From an uncultured Cytophagales bacterium (GTDB lineage Bacteria; Bacteroidota; Bacteroidia; Cytophagales; Cyclobacteriaceae): a stretch of DNA of 64,000 bases. Made by a program: the position numbers and the translations under genes. Every line of letters starts with the position of its first letter. The first letter of the stretch is position 1. The notes under the pieces were generated by a model that worked only from the letters and a program-made list of their open reading frames with translations, had not been told where the DNA came from and did not search any database. Shown here one piece after another: positions 9,672 through 19,538 of the stretch. Location: contig CAJXNP010000005.1 in assembly GCA_913057175.1 (NCBI GenBank), positions 62,001-126,000 on the forward strand, written 5' to 3'.

Positions 9672-10889
9672 ATGACTATGGAAGATTCACTTCAAGTACA
9701 CAAAAAGTTAGCCAGGCAGGATTTGTTTGAATCCGAAGACTTTTATGGATTGGATGAACTTTTAACTGAAGAACACAAAATGATCCGGGCCGCGATCAGG
9801 GACTTTGTCAAAAGAGAGATCAGTCCATATATCGAAGATTGGTGTCAGAATTCTGTTTTTCCCGAGGAAATAGTAGGCAAGTTTGGTGAAATGGGGGTAT
9901 TTGGCCCACAAATTCCAGCTGAATATGGTGGTGGAGGAATGGACTATATTTCCTATGGATTGATCATGCAGGAAATAGAGCGAGGTGATTCGGGAATGCG
10001 ATCAACAGCATCAGTCCAGAGCTCTTTGGTGATGTATCCCATTTATAAATTTGGAACGGAGGGACAAAGGAAAAAGTACCTGCCCAAATTGGCAAGCGGG
10101 AAATGGCTGGGATGTTTTGGTTTAACAGAACCAGATTATGGGTCTAATCCTTCAGGAATGCTTACCCATTTTAAAGATATGGGAGATCACTATCTGCTAA
10201 ACGGAAGCAAAATGTGGATTTCTAATGCTCCGGAAGCTGATATTGCAGTTGTTTGGGCGAAGGATGAAAATAGGCGAATTCATGGATTGATCATTGAGCG
10301 TGGGATGGAAGGGTTCAGTACCCCGGAAACCAAAAATAAATGGTCACTCCGTGCGAGCAGCACAGGTGAATTGGTATTTGATAATGTGAAAGTGCCGAAA
10401 GATAATTTATTGCTTAATAAATCAGGTCTTGGAGCTCCGATGATGTGTCTGGACTCTGCGCGATATGGGATTTCCTGGGGTGCAGTTGGCGCAGCGATGG
10501 ATTGCTTTTTCCAGGCAAAAAAATACAGCCAGGAGCGTATTCAGTTTGAGAAGCCAATAGGTTCGTTTCAATTGATTCAAAAGAAACTGGCAGAAATGCT
10601 GACGGAAATTACCAAAGCTCAATTGCTTTGCTGGAGGTTGGGAAACCTAATGAATGAAGGCAAAGCCACAACTGCACAAATATCACTTGCAAAGCGAAAT
10701 AATGTTGAAATGGCTCTAAACATCGCCAGGGAAGCAAGGCAGATCCATGGTGGAAACGGGATTACAGGTGAGTTTTCCATTATGAGGCATATGATGAACC
10801 TGGAATCTGTCATCACATACGAAGGAACACATGATATTCATCTATTAATATTAGGGAAAGAAATAACTGGTATTTCTGCATTTAGCTAG
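9672..10889 (+). CDS. Acyl-CoA dehydrogenase, glutaryl-CoA dehydrogenase-like
   Basis: A 405-residue flavoenzyme of the acyl-CoA dehydrogenase family, cytoplasmic. Visible features are the N-terminal helical domain, the FAD/substrate segment GCFGLTEPDYGSNPSG, and the C-terminal ITYEGTHDIHLLILG, whose glutamate (about residue 384) is the expected catalytic base. The pattern RGDSGMRS together with THDIHLLILGxEITGI is what I associate with glutaryl-CoA dehydrogenases of lysine and tryptophan breakdown, which oxidise and decarboxylate glutaryl-CoA to crotonyl-CoA. No other pathway gene is nearby. The start could be ATG at 9672 or the next one at 9678. It converges on the following gene with only four bases between stops. 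Confidence 0.87.
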   Translation: MTMEDSLQVHKKLARQDLFESEDFYGLDELLTEEHKMIRAAIRDFVKREISPYIEDWCQNSVFPEEIVGKFGEMGVFGPQIPAEYGGGGMDYISYGLIMQEIERGDSGMRSTASVQSSLVMYPIYKFGTEGQRKKYLPKLASGKWLGCFGLTEPDYGSNPSGMLTHFKDMGDHYLLNGSKMWISNAPEADIAVVWAKDENRRIHGLIIERGMEGFSTPETKNKWSLRASSTGELVFDNVKVPKDNLLLNKSGLGAPMMCLDSARYGISWGAVGAAMDCFFQAKKYSQERIQFEKPIGSFQLIQKKLAEMLTEITKAQLLCWRLGNLMNEGKATTAQISLAKRNNVEMALNIAREARQIHGGNGITGEFSIMRHMMNLESVITYEGTHDIHLLILGKEITGISAFS

Positions 10890-10893
10890 CCCA

Positions 10894-11655
10894 TCAAATG
10901 TATCCGGAAATTTTATAAACCAAAATTCCCATCCATTCCTTTATCAGAATATCCCAGGACATTAGCGCTTCGACAGAAGGAAGAAACATATGAAATGAAA
11001 AACGGTCTTGGTCTCGTGAGGAGATGAAATCACATGAAAAAGGCTGAACATCAAGCCCTACTTTTTCGAAACAACCTATAGACCGTCTCATGTGATAGGC
11101 AGATGTGACCAGCACGTGTTTTTTATTTTTATCAATAATTTCTGCTGTAAAAACAGCATTTTCCCTCGTATTTCGGGATTTATTCTCAATGATGATGTCT
11201 TCTTCATTTACTCCACAAAGCATGAAAAAGTCTTTTATCCGGCTACTTTCTCTTTCCGGTTCGTGAAAAAGTTTGGCTTTCCCTCCCGTGAAAAGAATTT
11301 TCCTGATCTTACCAGCTTTGTATAAATAGATAGCATGAAGTACCCTGTCGGCTCCTGATTTAAAATAAAGCCGGTCATGCGGTTGTCGTTCGGGGTCTAC
11401 AATGCCACCTAAGACAATTCCAGTTTCATAGTTGTTCTCAAGCTGATTGATTTCGATGGGATCCACTTCCCAGGATCTCACTATTTCATTGATGATGAAG
11501 TTATTTGTGAAAAATATAAATCCAACCAAAACAAAAATCCTAATCCGCTTTACCCAAATCTTATTTCCAATAAAAAATGAAATGATCAAAAGCATGCTCA
11601 GGACAAAGAATGGCTTGATTAAATAGATTAAAAGCTTTGAAAGAATAAAGAACAT
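10894..11655 (-). CDS. DUF218 / ElyC-SanA-YdcF family membrane protein
   Basis: About 253 residues from the ATG at 11655. An upstream TTG at 11697 is possible but adds a polar leader before the hydrophobic segment. Two membrane segments occur in the first 65 residues, followed by a DUF218 domain with VLGGIVDP, ILFTGGKAKL, ENKSRNTRENA and VTSAYHMRRS. These are the conserved blocks of the YdcF/SanA/ElyC family, linked in enterobacteria to envelope integrity and vancomycin sensitivity at the peptidoglycan or lipid-carrier step. The domain should face the periplasm. Molecular activity is not established for most members. Confidence 0.85.
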   Translation of the reverse strand: MFFILSKLLIYLIKPFFVLSMLLIISFFIGNKIWVKRIRIFVLVGFIFFTNNFIINEIVRSWEVDPIEINQLENNYETGIVLGGIVDPERQPHDRLYFKSGADRVLHAIYLYKAGKIRKILFTGGKAKLFHEPERESSRIKDFFMLCGVNEEDIIIENKSRNTRENAVFTAEIIDKNKKHVLVTSAYHMRRSIGCFEKVGLDVQPFSCDFISSRDQDRFSFHMFLPSVEALMSWDILIKEWMGILVYKISGYI

Positions 11656-11730
11656 TTTGAATTGGAATTTTATACTATTTGTTAGCGGTACTGCCAAACT
11701 ACACCGCTAATCCTGAATATTAAGGTAAAA

Positions 11731-11761
11731 AAAAAGTACTGAGAAAATCCCAGTACTTTTT
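11731..11761 (-). terminator. Intrinsic terminator after the 300-residue lipoprotein gene
   Basis: Perfect 11-bp arms AAAAAGTACTG (11731-11741) and CAGTACTTTTT (11751-11761) with a 9-base loop. On the minus strand it is followed by a T run from the A's at 11727-11735. It lies about 20 bases after the lipoprotein stop codon. Confidence 0.85.
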
Positions 11762-11780
11762 AAATGAAGGTATGTCTTTT

Positions 11781-12683
11781 TTAGTAAATTATGTTATCCC
11801 GGATAGAAGCAATTTGTTCAGTAAGGTTATGAAGAACTTCATCGTTTAATACTTCATGACCCTGGTCATTTTCAATTTTTTCTTCAGGGTTAAATGTTTC
11901 ATAACTTTCGTGCAGATCTTCCAGACTGCTAATGGTTGCCTCGATCCAATCACCTTTATTGTCAACACTTTTCAGCAAGGCGATCATGTCACCAAGAGGC
12001 TCTTTTTGTTTAGCCAGAGTGCTGATCAAAGGAGCTAGGATCGTCATTCTCTGATCATCTGCTAAAATATCCTTTGGATAAGTATCGATGATCTGAGTAG
12101 TTATATAAAGGCCTTCTACGAAAGTCCCCCCGATAACCAGTGCTGCTACATTTTCTCTTTCGTTCATTTGAAGGTAATCATCACTATTTTTTATACTTTC
12201 ATCAATAATGATCGCCAGAGAATCAGTATTGCTGAGATTTTGTTCGAAACGGCTTAAGACCTCCAGGTCAATAGCATCCTGAATGCCAATTGATTCGCTC
12301 AATTTCATACTAACATCCATGTAATTAAGCGCTTCCTGAGTTTTACCATAGCTGCTCAGATATCCAATATCAGTGGCATAGACTCCCAAATTGAATGCTG
12401 CTTTGTGCTGGGAGATTGTATAGGATTCATAATTGTCAATGCTATTCGGGATATTGGGATTAAAGTCTGCACCTGTACTCTGAATGATATATGGTATTTC
12501 TGATGGTGGCGGAATTTCATAAAGAACTTTATCGATTTGTTCCTTTACACTCTCAGCAGCTTCTTCAAACTCTTCTGATGCGCTACCTTCTTTTTTCTTG
12601 TCACTTGTACAGGAAACAATAAATGTAAGGGCAAGTAAAACGGAAGCTATTCCCTTAAAATATTTTTCAATGTGTGCGATCAT
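11781..12683 (-). CDS. Predicted lipoprotein of unknown function, 300 residues
   Basis: The N-terminus has a hydrophobic segment and a lipobox ending FIVSC, with the lipidated Cys at residue 25. Acidic and lysine residues (TSDKKKEG) follow, so it is a lipoprotein anchored in the inner or outer membrane. The rest is alpha-helical and acidic, with segments such as AAFNLGVYATDIGYLSSYG and LGDMIALLKSV suggesting a helical bundle. I know of similar uncharacterised Bacteroidota lipoproteins but no function. It is transcribed alone and has its own terminator. No motif suggests enzymatic activity. Confidence 0.8.
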   Translation of the reverse strand: MIAHIEKYFKGIASVLLALTFIVSCTSDKKKEGSASEEFEEAAESVKEQIDKVLYEIPPPSEIPYIIQSTGADFNPNIPNSIDNYESYTISQHKAAFNLGVYATDIGYLSSYGKTQEALNYMDVSMKLSESIGIQDAIDLEVLSRFEQNLSNTDSLAIIIDESIKNSDDYLQMNERENVAALVIGGTFVEGLYITTQIIDTYPKDILADDQRMTILAPLISTLAKQKEPLGDMIALLKSVDNKGDWIEATISSLEDLHESYETFNPEEKIENDQGHEVLNDEVLHNLTEQIASIRDNIIY

Positions 12684-12936
12684 AGTTAGATGTATTTTCT
12701 TGGTTTACTTATAGTTCTATTTCGAATAAGAGATGCTAATATATCAAAGTTTACAGTTATAATTAAAAATGTGATTTAAAAATACACAGCGTCTCCTATA
12801 CTTTATGAAAAATGAAATAATTACTAAGATAAATTAGTACGAAATCTTAAGTCATCAAAACAAAATATCATAGAATGATAACGTTTTTCAAACAATGGAA
12901 AGAAGTTTGTAAGGTTAAATAGCAAGCAAAGTCTAA

Positions 12937-12944
12937 TAACTTTG
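12937..12944 (+). promoter_or_regulatory. Possible -7 element TAACTTTG
   Basis: Matches the Bacteroidota consensus TAnnTTTG exactly. No TTG at the ideal distance upstream; the nearest TTTG is at 12906-12909. The next start codon is about 210 bases downstream. Confidence 0.35.
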
Positions 12945-13129
12945 TACGATTAGTTTTATGTTCCGTTGACGGTTGTAAACTATTATATGTTGTGTTAATC
13001 TAAAGCATAGTTGAACTCTTACTTATAGCTAATACATGTTGAAAGAATATAAATCCAACAATAATTTAACATAAACAATTTTTTTTTGGCGGGTTTATGT
13101 CGATTGGATTACTTAAATTTATCATACTT

Positions 13130-13137
13130 TAAATTTG
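13130..13137 (+). promoter_or_regulatory. Probable promoter of the small gene at 13157
   Basis: TAAATTTG at 13130-13137 fits TAnnTTTG exactly, with a TTG at 13104-13106 as the -33 element (23-base spacer, slightly long). Transcription would begin near 13144, giving a leader of only about 13 bases before the ATG. Confidence 0.5.
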
Positions 13138-13156
13138 ATCAAAGTACGGATTGAAA

Positions 13157-13420
13157 ATGATGAAGGCGAGGGATTTTATTACTTTAAGTCTAACCGACAA
13201 AGTGAAAATGCTTTATGAGCAAGGGAGTTTTGTCGTTGCCATCAGGTACTATGGGTATAAGGTCAATTTGTACCTGATGAAAAATTACTATGTTGAGGTT
13301 TTTTACAATCACAAAAAAGACCGGATAGAGCGAATAGATTTATTGGATTATACCCATTCCCGGTTGAAATTTTATACTGATCAAATTAGCCTGCCCACAG
13401 ATATTAATCCCTTATCGTAG
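13157..13420 (+). CDS. Small orphan protein, about 87 residues
   Basis: I do not recognise it. The start is ATG at 13157 or 13160; the upstream in-frame TTG at 13151 is less likely. The product is basic and aromatic, with KARDFITLSLTDKVKMLYEQG, a tyrosine-rich middle (RYYGYKVNLYLMKNYYVEVFY) and a polar tail, but no signal peptide or membrane segment. The pattern of short strands reads like a compact alpha/beta cytoplasmic protein. Its last nine bases overlap the tail of the convergent sortase gene. A perfect -7 promoter element just upstream supports expression. Confidence 0.65.
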   Translation: MMKARDFITLSLTDKVKMLYEQGSFVVAIRYYGYKVNLYLMKNYYVEVFYNHKKDRIERIDLLDYTHSRLKFYTDQISLPTDINPLS

Positions 13421-16400
13421 TAAATATATCTTTCCAACTCCATGTTTAAATGCTCGATCTGCAGAGGTCGCACGCAATTTCATTGGTTCCCCATCCTTGA
13501 ACACTTTCACTCGGTATAGATAAACGCCATTTGCCAATTGATCGCCGAATTCATCCTTACCATTCCAGGCAAAATCACTCATGTTATTGCCAATTTTAAT
13601 GGGGCCGATTTCATCCATAGTGATCTCCCGAACAACAATTCCGGACACGGTCATTATTTGAATAATGAGATCATCCGGTGGCTCACTTCCGGTTAGAGTA
13701 AATACAAACCTGGTGTTGGTAGAAAAAGGATTTGGATAGGGGAAGAAGTTGGTAATCGTAGATTCATTGATGACCTCAAAAGTGACCGCATACGGCTCAG
13801 AACCCGATTGATTACCCGATTCATCCGCGGCCTGGACTGACAGGGCATAAATCCCATCTTCAAGATTTTGAGGGTTAAATTCAACGTTAAATTCTTCATC
13901 CTCAGTAGCTGGTGTCCAGATCACATTTGGGTTAGAAAAGCTGATACGCTCAAAATTACATCCTTCGCAAGGTCGTTTCAAACGGAGTTCCATTCCTAAG
14001 GTGTCAGTCTTTTTTAGGGTAGTATTATCATCTTTCAACCTGACCAATATCTGGGGAGAAGGAGAAACAATGTCACCGTCCATGATGAAGCTTCCATCGA
14101 AAGTCACTTCCAGAATGGGATTACTTTGATCAGAAAGTACTTCAGCGTAATCTTCCAGGTTGATTACATTGTTATTGTAGGTTTTTTCAGATTGTAGATA
14201 TGGATTGGCAAAAACCCTTAGACTCCCCTCTCCAACTTTATCTAGTGTCTTCGTTTGGATATCAAAATCAGTTTTTTCCCATTTTTTCAGGGGTGAAATG
14301 GTGACAGAATCAGTGAAATTTTGATTGGATGTTTTGTTGGAGTAAGTGTAGCTGACAATTAATGAATCCGTGAAATCTTTTTTGGAAATATTCTCGAATG
14401 AAAATGAAGATTGAATATCCTCGCCTTCCTGTACCTCAATTTTACTATCAGGATCGTCATTGTAAGTAAGGATGCCGTCCGGAACACCCTCATAAGTTAC
14501 CAACCAGCTTTCTAGCTGTCCGGGAGTGAGATTTGTTTCATCTGATGTTTGAAATCTCAACTTAATTTGTGTGTAAGCTTGGGGGTCAATGGAACTGATA
14601 TCCACGGGACTGCTTGTGACGTTGCTGAATAGAATGTTCTCATCGTTAGATTCATCCAATCCAATTATCTCTATTGAATTCACGTCTGTGTTTGGAACAT
14701 CCAGGCTTCTATATTGGAAAAACAACTGATTCCATGAACTGGCAGGCCCAATAACTGGTGTTTCAATTGTGCCACTCGTTATGGTCCCTATTATCACTTC
14801 ATCCATACTAATTTCCTGTTCGGCGATCGGTGATACTGAACTTTGGTCGGAAGTAATGAATATTGCTTCACCGGGTTCCATTCCTTTTCTTCCCAGGAGA
14901 ATAAAAGGCTGCCCGGCTGATAGCCCTGTGATATCCGAAATAGTTGCTCCAATACTTTCCATAGCATCGAGTGATGTAGAAGGAATAGTAGCATATTCTA
15001 CATTTCCAATGGAAAACATGAGGACAAAATCTCCCGTCGGTACAGCGTCTATACCTGCAAGAATGTATTCCTGGGGAGGTGTCAATTCGTTATTAATAAA
15101 ATTATTGATGACCTGAGGCACACGCCCACAAGTTCTTCTGTCCAAAACGTCAATGGCAGAAAATGGCAGGATCTTATATGGGGCTGTCGTAGAGCTGCTA
15201 AAACCAAGCATGTTGACAGAATTATTTGTGCAAACCTGTCCGGGATAGATCAACGCAGCATCATTGATTTTCAACTCTACATTATTAAAATCCAGATCAG
15301 GATGGTCTGCCCCATAAGTTCTGACAAATAAATTCGTCGTAAACTGTTCGAATTCCCATTTTCTTAGATCCTGATTATCAACGACCAGATCTTTTTTGGT
15401 ATTTGAAAACTGTGGAAAATGCGACATGTCCCAACCTTCATCACCATTTTGTATGAATGTAAAGGAGGTTGTTGTCCACTCATCCAATTCCCCTTCTCTT
15501 GGTGAGGCAAATTTCGTTCTCCAATAAAAAACGGTAGTATCGGAAATTGAAAAAATAGAATTCAGGTCGATATCCCACTTTGCGATAACCTTTGCATTTG
15601 TTCCTGTTGATTGAAGAATAGGACTATTAAATTGATCAGTAGTATCAATTTCAAACAAGAATTGTCTTTCATCCATCAACAAATCCAGTGATTGTGAGAT
15701 CAATGTTATTCTGCTACTATCTATTATTTGAAAAGGCGAAGGATACCGGTTAATGGTACCGCCCAGGGGAATAAAATATTCGAAAGATACCGTATTGTTT
15801 AGCTCATTCAATTCCTCGAGTTTATTCTTCGGATCAAGAGCAATGGTAAATGTGTTGATGCCGAAAGACTCAATACCAGCTGAGGCAACTTCAATTCGTA
15901 AGGTATCCTGATAATAGGTAGCTTTATAAGTAGCTGTGTCTAATTGAATGGTGGTGCCATTGCTTAATTCACGGGTGACAAATACATCCAGGCTATCCAG
16001 CAATGCTTTCCCAAAGTTTTTAACAGCAATGCCAAGATTAAAGCTTTCGGAAAAAACATTGATCGGTTGCCCATCTGTTGATTCGGCAAACACATCCTGA
16101 CTTTCAATGCTGTAATCCGGCAAAGTTGCTCCAAATAGTTTTACTGCTGGATCGCCCTGAAGCGCCATTTGTTGAGCCTGGGCGATATTTGTTGGATCTT
16201 TAATATATCGGTCAAGGTATCGGATAGCAACTTCTTTTTGAATTTCTCCAATTCCCTTTTCGATGAACGTACTATCTCCATAACCTACTTCGTAAAAGAT
16301 ATTGGTATATCTTCTTAATGTACTTGAATTGCCAACACCACTATGTGCGATAAATGCAATGGCCCCACGTTCTTCGGCATTGATCCAATCCACACCAAAA

Positions 16401-18466
16401 CCAATTCCCGGGAAGTAAGCATCTCCTGCATTACAGCCATTGACCAAAAGGCTTGTATATTTTCCTTTGTTGTTATAACCCAGGGCATCATTTGTCACAT
16501 ATCCGATTTCGATATCAGTAAGGTTTGAACCCGAGTGGCCAAAAAAAGTAATAAGCGATTTTCCTTCGTTGACAAGATCCGAAATGTTAATCAATTCGGT
16601 TTCATTGTTGGTTTTTTTGCTTTGTGTCGTTACCTCTCCACCCAGATAAACATTGGTGGCGGTTTGTTCAAAGCCGTTCACAAATGCTTTGAACAGGTTT
16701 TGTTGTGCCGTTCCCCTTCCACCACTTAGATGGATCAGTTCTTTTCTCCACAGGTCATCAAACTCTAGCGATTCCATTTCCTTTACCTTTTCCAGATAGG
16801 CAGCGGCTTCACTTGGATTCGTCACACTCAATCTACCTGTGGGTATTTCCGGGTAATTATCTGTTGTCCGGATCCCAGCACTAAAGATCATGTCATTACC
16901 CGGATATCCTCCTGTCGGGACCAGATCAGGGTATTCTTGTGAGTTTACATCGGATCGGTGTGAATTGTAATTTGGTGTGAGTCCTTTACCGATAATGAGG
17001 AGATACTTTGAATTGCCTTGTTCGTTTAAGTAACGGGCAAAATTGTAGATGGCCATGGAGCTTGTTTCTCCATAATTGAATTGATTGAAAAGCTGTCCGA
17101 TATTAAAAGTTAGTGTGTCGTAATTTCCACCCTGAGAAGATGCCCGGTAACTGGCATACGCTTGAATGACATCCTGATAGCTCCCTGTTGGAGTTCTCAA
17201 TTTTGGATGGGTAATGATAACAAACTCGCTTTGCGAGGGGTTAAAATTTCTAAAATTCACCTTTTCAATGGCCGGATTAGTGTAATATTCATTGGTGACC
17301 AATAATTTTCGGGAAACGGACGTATTGGGAATAATGGCATTGATACTGGAACTGACCTGGTTATATCCAATTTGCACTAAATTCGTCGGATCAGTTATAT
17401 CAAAAATTCGAGAACTTGCAGGCACATTGGTTATTTCCACATACGATTTATTACTACTATTTTCACTTAAAGTGTAATATTTGGACAGCTGAGAGTTCTG
17501 CTCAAAATTTTCAGGATAGCTGAGTTTTACATAAGAGACCGAAACAAAATCAGGGGAAGTATTGACGCCTGTTACATTTACCCTGATAATTAGTTCTCCT
17601 GAGGCCGAAATATCTGACCATTCCAAAGCTTCCTGTAGCCTAAATGAATAGTAATAATCAAATGTAGCAGATGTCAGAAGCCTTAAATTGGATGTGCCGG
17701 AGCCAACATAAATATCCGCTTTGTGTTGTAGATTGTTGGCGCCAATTAAGACCATGTCAAGTTCTGGCACGTCCGATCCGAAATTATTATAATCAGATAA
17801 GCCGGAAATTAGAAAATCAGAAGATTCGCCCTTTCTGATAGCCGGTCCGGTCCAGCCTTCCCCATAGTCAAAGGCCGTGATAAAGTTCTCTGCGCTGGGT
17901 TGTCCGATCGGATAGTGTAAGCCCAGGGAATATCTATCGGTAAGAACTGTCAGTTTTTCATCAAAATGATAATTTTCAGCGGGCAAAGCCGATACATTAT
18001 TTTCCTTGAAATTCTGAATTCTTTTTCCGTTTGATCCGGTTAGTGACCAGGTGAGAAAATATGCTGATGTATCGGAATAAATGTTGTAATATTTATGGGG
18101 TTGAGCCTCAGGAGTGATATACAGGCTTTCATCAAGTGTACCATCATTTTTCCGGCCGTAAAATTCAAGGTAATCGGATGGGTCAAAGCGTGCATCTAGC
18201 TGACCTTCGAAATGAATTGCAATTTCATTGCCGCGATGGAATAGCTGGATGCGTCTGGGATCAACATTATCAACCGGAAAACCGACACTTTGTAAATCTG
18301 CATAGCTGACCCGAAAAATGCCATCCTGCGCAGTTTTAATTTTAAAATACTGCTGATTGTAATTGATCCATTCATTGCCATAAGGTTGAGCAAAAATAGA
18401 TTCTGCATTTGCCCATAAAAGCATACCCAAAACCAAAAAAAACCTCATGTATTTGTCAATTCTCAT
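13412..18466 (-). CDS. PorU-type C25 peptidase, large type IX secretion sortase (PorU2-like)
   Basis: A 1684-residue exported protein with signal peptide ending ANAESIFAQ. The N-terminal 390 residues are beta-rich. The C25 (gingipain-type) peptidase region spans about 400-800, with the catalytic His in FFGHSG (His644) and the catalytic Cys in VNGCNAGD (Cys678). After it come repeated beta-sandwich segments, CARDB-like near 800-900, and a FlgD-like C-terminus with AWNGKDEFGDQLANGVYLYRV. In T9SS, PorU removes the C-terminal sorting domain of cargo and links cargo to lipopolysaccharide at the cell surface. This protein is well over the usual length of about 1100-1200, as in the long form I recall as PorU2. 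Its start overlaps the preceding barrel gene by 11 bases, implying translational coupling. Confidence 0.9.
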   Translation of the reverse strand: MRIDKYMRFFLVLGMLLWANAESIFAQPYGNEWINYNQQYFKIKTAQDGIFRVSYADLQSVGFPVDNVDPRRIQLFHRGNEIAIHFEGQLDARFDPSDYLEFYGRKNDGTLDESLYITPEAQPHKYYNIYSDTSAYFLTWSLTGSNGKRIQNFKENNVSALPAENYHFDEKLTVLTDRYSLGLHYPIGQPSAENFITAFDYGEGWTGPAIRKGESSDFLISGLSDYNNFGSDVPELDMVLIGANNLQHKADIYVGSGTSNLRLLTSATFDYYYSFRLQEALEWSDISASGELIIRVNVTGVNTSPDFVSVSYVKLSYPENFEQNSQLSKYYTLSENSSNKSYVEITNVPASSRIFDITDPTNLVQIGYNQVSSSINAIIPNTSVSRKLLVTNEYYTNPAIEKVNFRNFNPSQSEFVIITHPKLRTPTGSYQDVIQAYASYRASSQGGNYDTLTFNIGQLFNQFNYGETSSMAIYNFARYLNEQGNSKYLLIIGKGLTPNYNSHRSDVNSQEYPDLVPTGGYPGNDMIFSAGIRTTDNYPEIPTGRLSVTNPSEAAAYLEKVKEMESLEFDDLWRKELIHLSGGRGTAQQNLFKAFVNGFEQTATNVYLGGEVTTQSKKTNNETELINISDLVNEGKSLITFFGHSGSNLTDIEIGYVTNDALGYNNKGKYTSLLVNGCNAGDAYFPGIGFGVDWINAEERGAIAFIAHSGVGNSSTLRRYTNIFYEVGYGDSTFIEKGIGEIQKEVAIRYLDRYIKDPTNIAQAQQMALQGDPAVKLFGATLPDYSIESQDVFAESTDGQPINVFSESFNLGIAVKNFGKALLDSLDVFVTRELSNGTTIQLDTATYKATYYQDTLRIEVASAGIESFGINTFTIALDPKNKLEELNELNNTVSFEYFIPLGGTINRYPSPFQIIDSSRITLISQSLDLLMDERQFLFEIDTTDQFNSPILQSTGTNAKVIAKWDIDLNSIFSISDTTVFYWRTKFASPREGELDEWTTTSFTFIQNGDEGWDMSHFPQFSNTKKDLVVDNQDLRKWEFEQFTTNLFVRTYGADHPDLDFNNVELKINDAALIYPGQVCTNNSVNMLGFSSSTTAPYKILPFSAIDVLDRRTCGRVPQVINNFINNELTPPQEYILAGIDAVPTGDFVLMFSIGNVEYATIPSTSLDAMESIGATISDITGLSAGQPFILLGRKGMEPGEAIFITSDQSSVSPIAEQEISMDEVIIGTITSGTIETPVIGPASSWNQLFFQYRSLDVPNTDVNSIEIIGLDESNDENILFSNVTSSPVDISSIDPQAYTQIKLRFQTSDETNLTPGQLESWLVTYEGVPDGILTYNDDPDSKIEVQEGEDIQSSFSFENISKKDFTDSLIVSYTYSNKTSNQNFTDSVTISPLKKWEKTDFDIQTKTLDKVGEGSLRVFANPYLQSEKTYNNNVINLEDYAEVLSDQSNPILEVTFDGSFIMDGDIVSPSPQILVRLKDDNTTLKKTDTLGMELRLKRPCEGCNFERISFSNPNVIWTPATEDEEFNVEFNPQNLEDGIYALSVQAADESGNQSGSEPYAVTFEVINESTITNFFPYPNPFSTNTRFVFTLTGSEPPDDLIIQIMTVSGIVVREITMDEIGPIKIGNNMSDFAWNGKDEFGDQLANGVYLYRVKVFKDGEPMKLRATSADRAFKHGVGKIYLLR

Positions 18467-19538
18467 TTTTGCTATCCCATCCGTATTTTAATGAAAATAC
18501 ATGGGAATACAAGGCTTCGGCCTGGTTCCCAATATCCGTTAATGCATAGTCGATTTGAAGTCCTTTGATGTTGATACCCAACCCAAAATTGGGTTGAAAT
18601 GAGTGACTGCTACTCCCATCAAATTCTTTAATTTGTTGAAATTCACCAACCCCAAGACGCGCAAATATTTTCTGCTGATACCCCAATTCTAATCCGGCTT
18701 TTGGTGCAAGCGAAAACAGACTGAATTTAGCAAGTGTATTCCTTTTACCATCAAAAGTAAGCTCTAGATCTACTTCCGCCAATGCGCTGAATTTTTCCTT
18801 GAAATAAAATATCCTGGATACTCCGAATATTAACCTTGGAAGAGTGATCTCTATGCTATTCGATGGGATCTCGTTTCCTGTTTGGAGATAAACATCAGCC
18901 ACCAATTCCGAATTGTGAGTCCATGCATTGAAAGTTCCGGTAATGTCTCTTGCCATGACAGCAAAGCTCCATTTCTTATGGGAGAACTTAGCTCCGATAT
19001 CCAGTCCAAATCCCCAGGCTTTGGCAAAGTCACCTACATTTCTATGAATAATTTTGAAATTTCCCCCCAGTTGAATTCCTTTTAATTTAGGAATTTTCCT
19101 GGCATAGCTGAAAATAAAGGCATAATCAGCTGCGGAGAAAAACTGTATGCGGTCGTAATTGATCGCGCCATTGGCATCATACAAAAATCGGGTGTCAGGA
19201 ATATCATCAATGGCAAATCGTATAGCCGAAATCCCAAGGTAGCTGGAAGTATCGGTTCTGGTAGCAAATCCGAGGTAGTCATAGTTGGCAATACCGGCAA
19301 AATAGGAGGAATGCATCAACGATCCTTCAAAATCGTTTGTCAGGTCTGTGAGGTTTGCCGGATTCCAGTATCCCGCCGTCACATCACTTGTAGAGGCAAC
19401 AACAGACTCAGACATGGCCATTCCTCTCGCACCAACACCAATCGATAAAAATTCATTGCTGTATTTTGGCGCAGATGTTTGTCCAAATGCTTTGGTCAAT
19501 GTGAAAAAAATAATGATGAAAATTACCGCTCGTACCAA
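18456..19538 (-). CDS. PorV/PorQ-family outer-membrane beta-barrel protein
   Basis: 360 residues with a signal peptide (AVIFIIIFFTLTKAFGQ). The block FLSIGVGARGMAMSESVVA followed by AGYWNPANL is the N-terminal signature of the PorV/PorQ/FadL-like family. The rest is barrel-like strands ending YSHVFSLKYGW. In T9SS, PorV shuttles cargo from the translocon to the PorU sortase, and the gene directly precedes a sortase gene here, so it may serve that sortase. A stop codon lies just upstream in frame and no ATG precedes the signal peptide, so TTG at 19538 is the only start I can support. Whether it is PorV, PorQ or a paralogue cannot be decided by eye. Confidence 0.85.
   Translation of the reverse strand: MVRAVIFIIIFFTLTKAFGQTSAPKYSNEFLSIGVGARGMAMSESVVASTSDVTAGYWNPANLTDLTNDFEGSLMHSSYFAGIANYDYLGFATRTDTSSYLGISAIRFAIDDIPDTRFLYDANGAINYDRIQFFSAADYAFIFSYARKIPKLKGIQLGGNFKIIHRNVGDFAKAWGFGLDIGAKFSHKKWSFAVMARDITGTFNAWTHNSELVADVYLQTGNEIPSNSIEITLPRLIFGVSRIFYFKEKFSALAEVDLELTFDGKRNTLAKFSLFSLAPKAGLELGYQQKIFARLGVGEFQQIKEFDGSSSHSFQPNFGLGINIKGLQIDYALTDIGNQAEALYSHVFSLKYGWDSKNEN

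Larger units (their letters stand above)
12684..13156. other. Divergent intergenic region, 473 bases
   Basis: The stretch separates the lipoprotein gene (minus) from a small gene (plus). It contains two perfect TAnnTTTG elements reading to the right (listed) and an inverted repeat ACATAAAC/GTTTATGT near 13069-13100 whose spacer holds a long T run. No convincing reading frame or tRNA is visible. The 5' element at 12937 could start a long leader or a short RNA. Confidence 0.5.
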
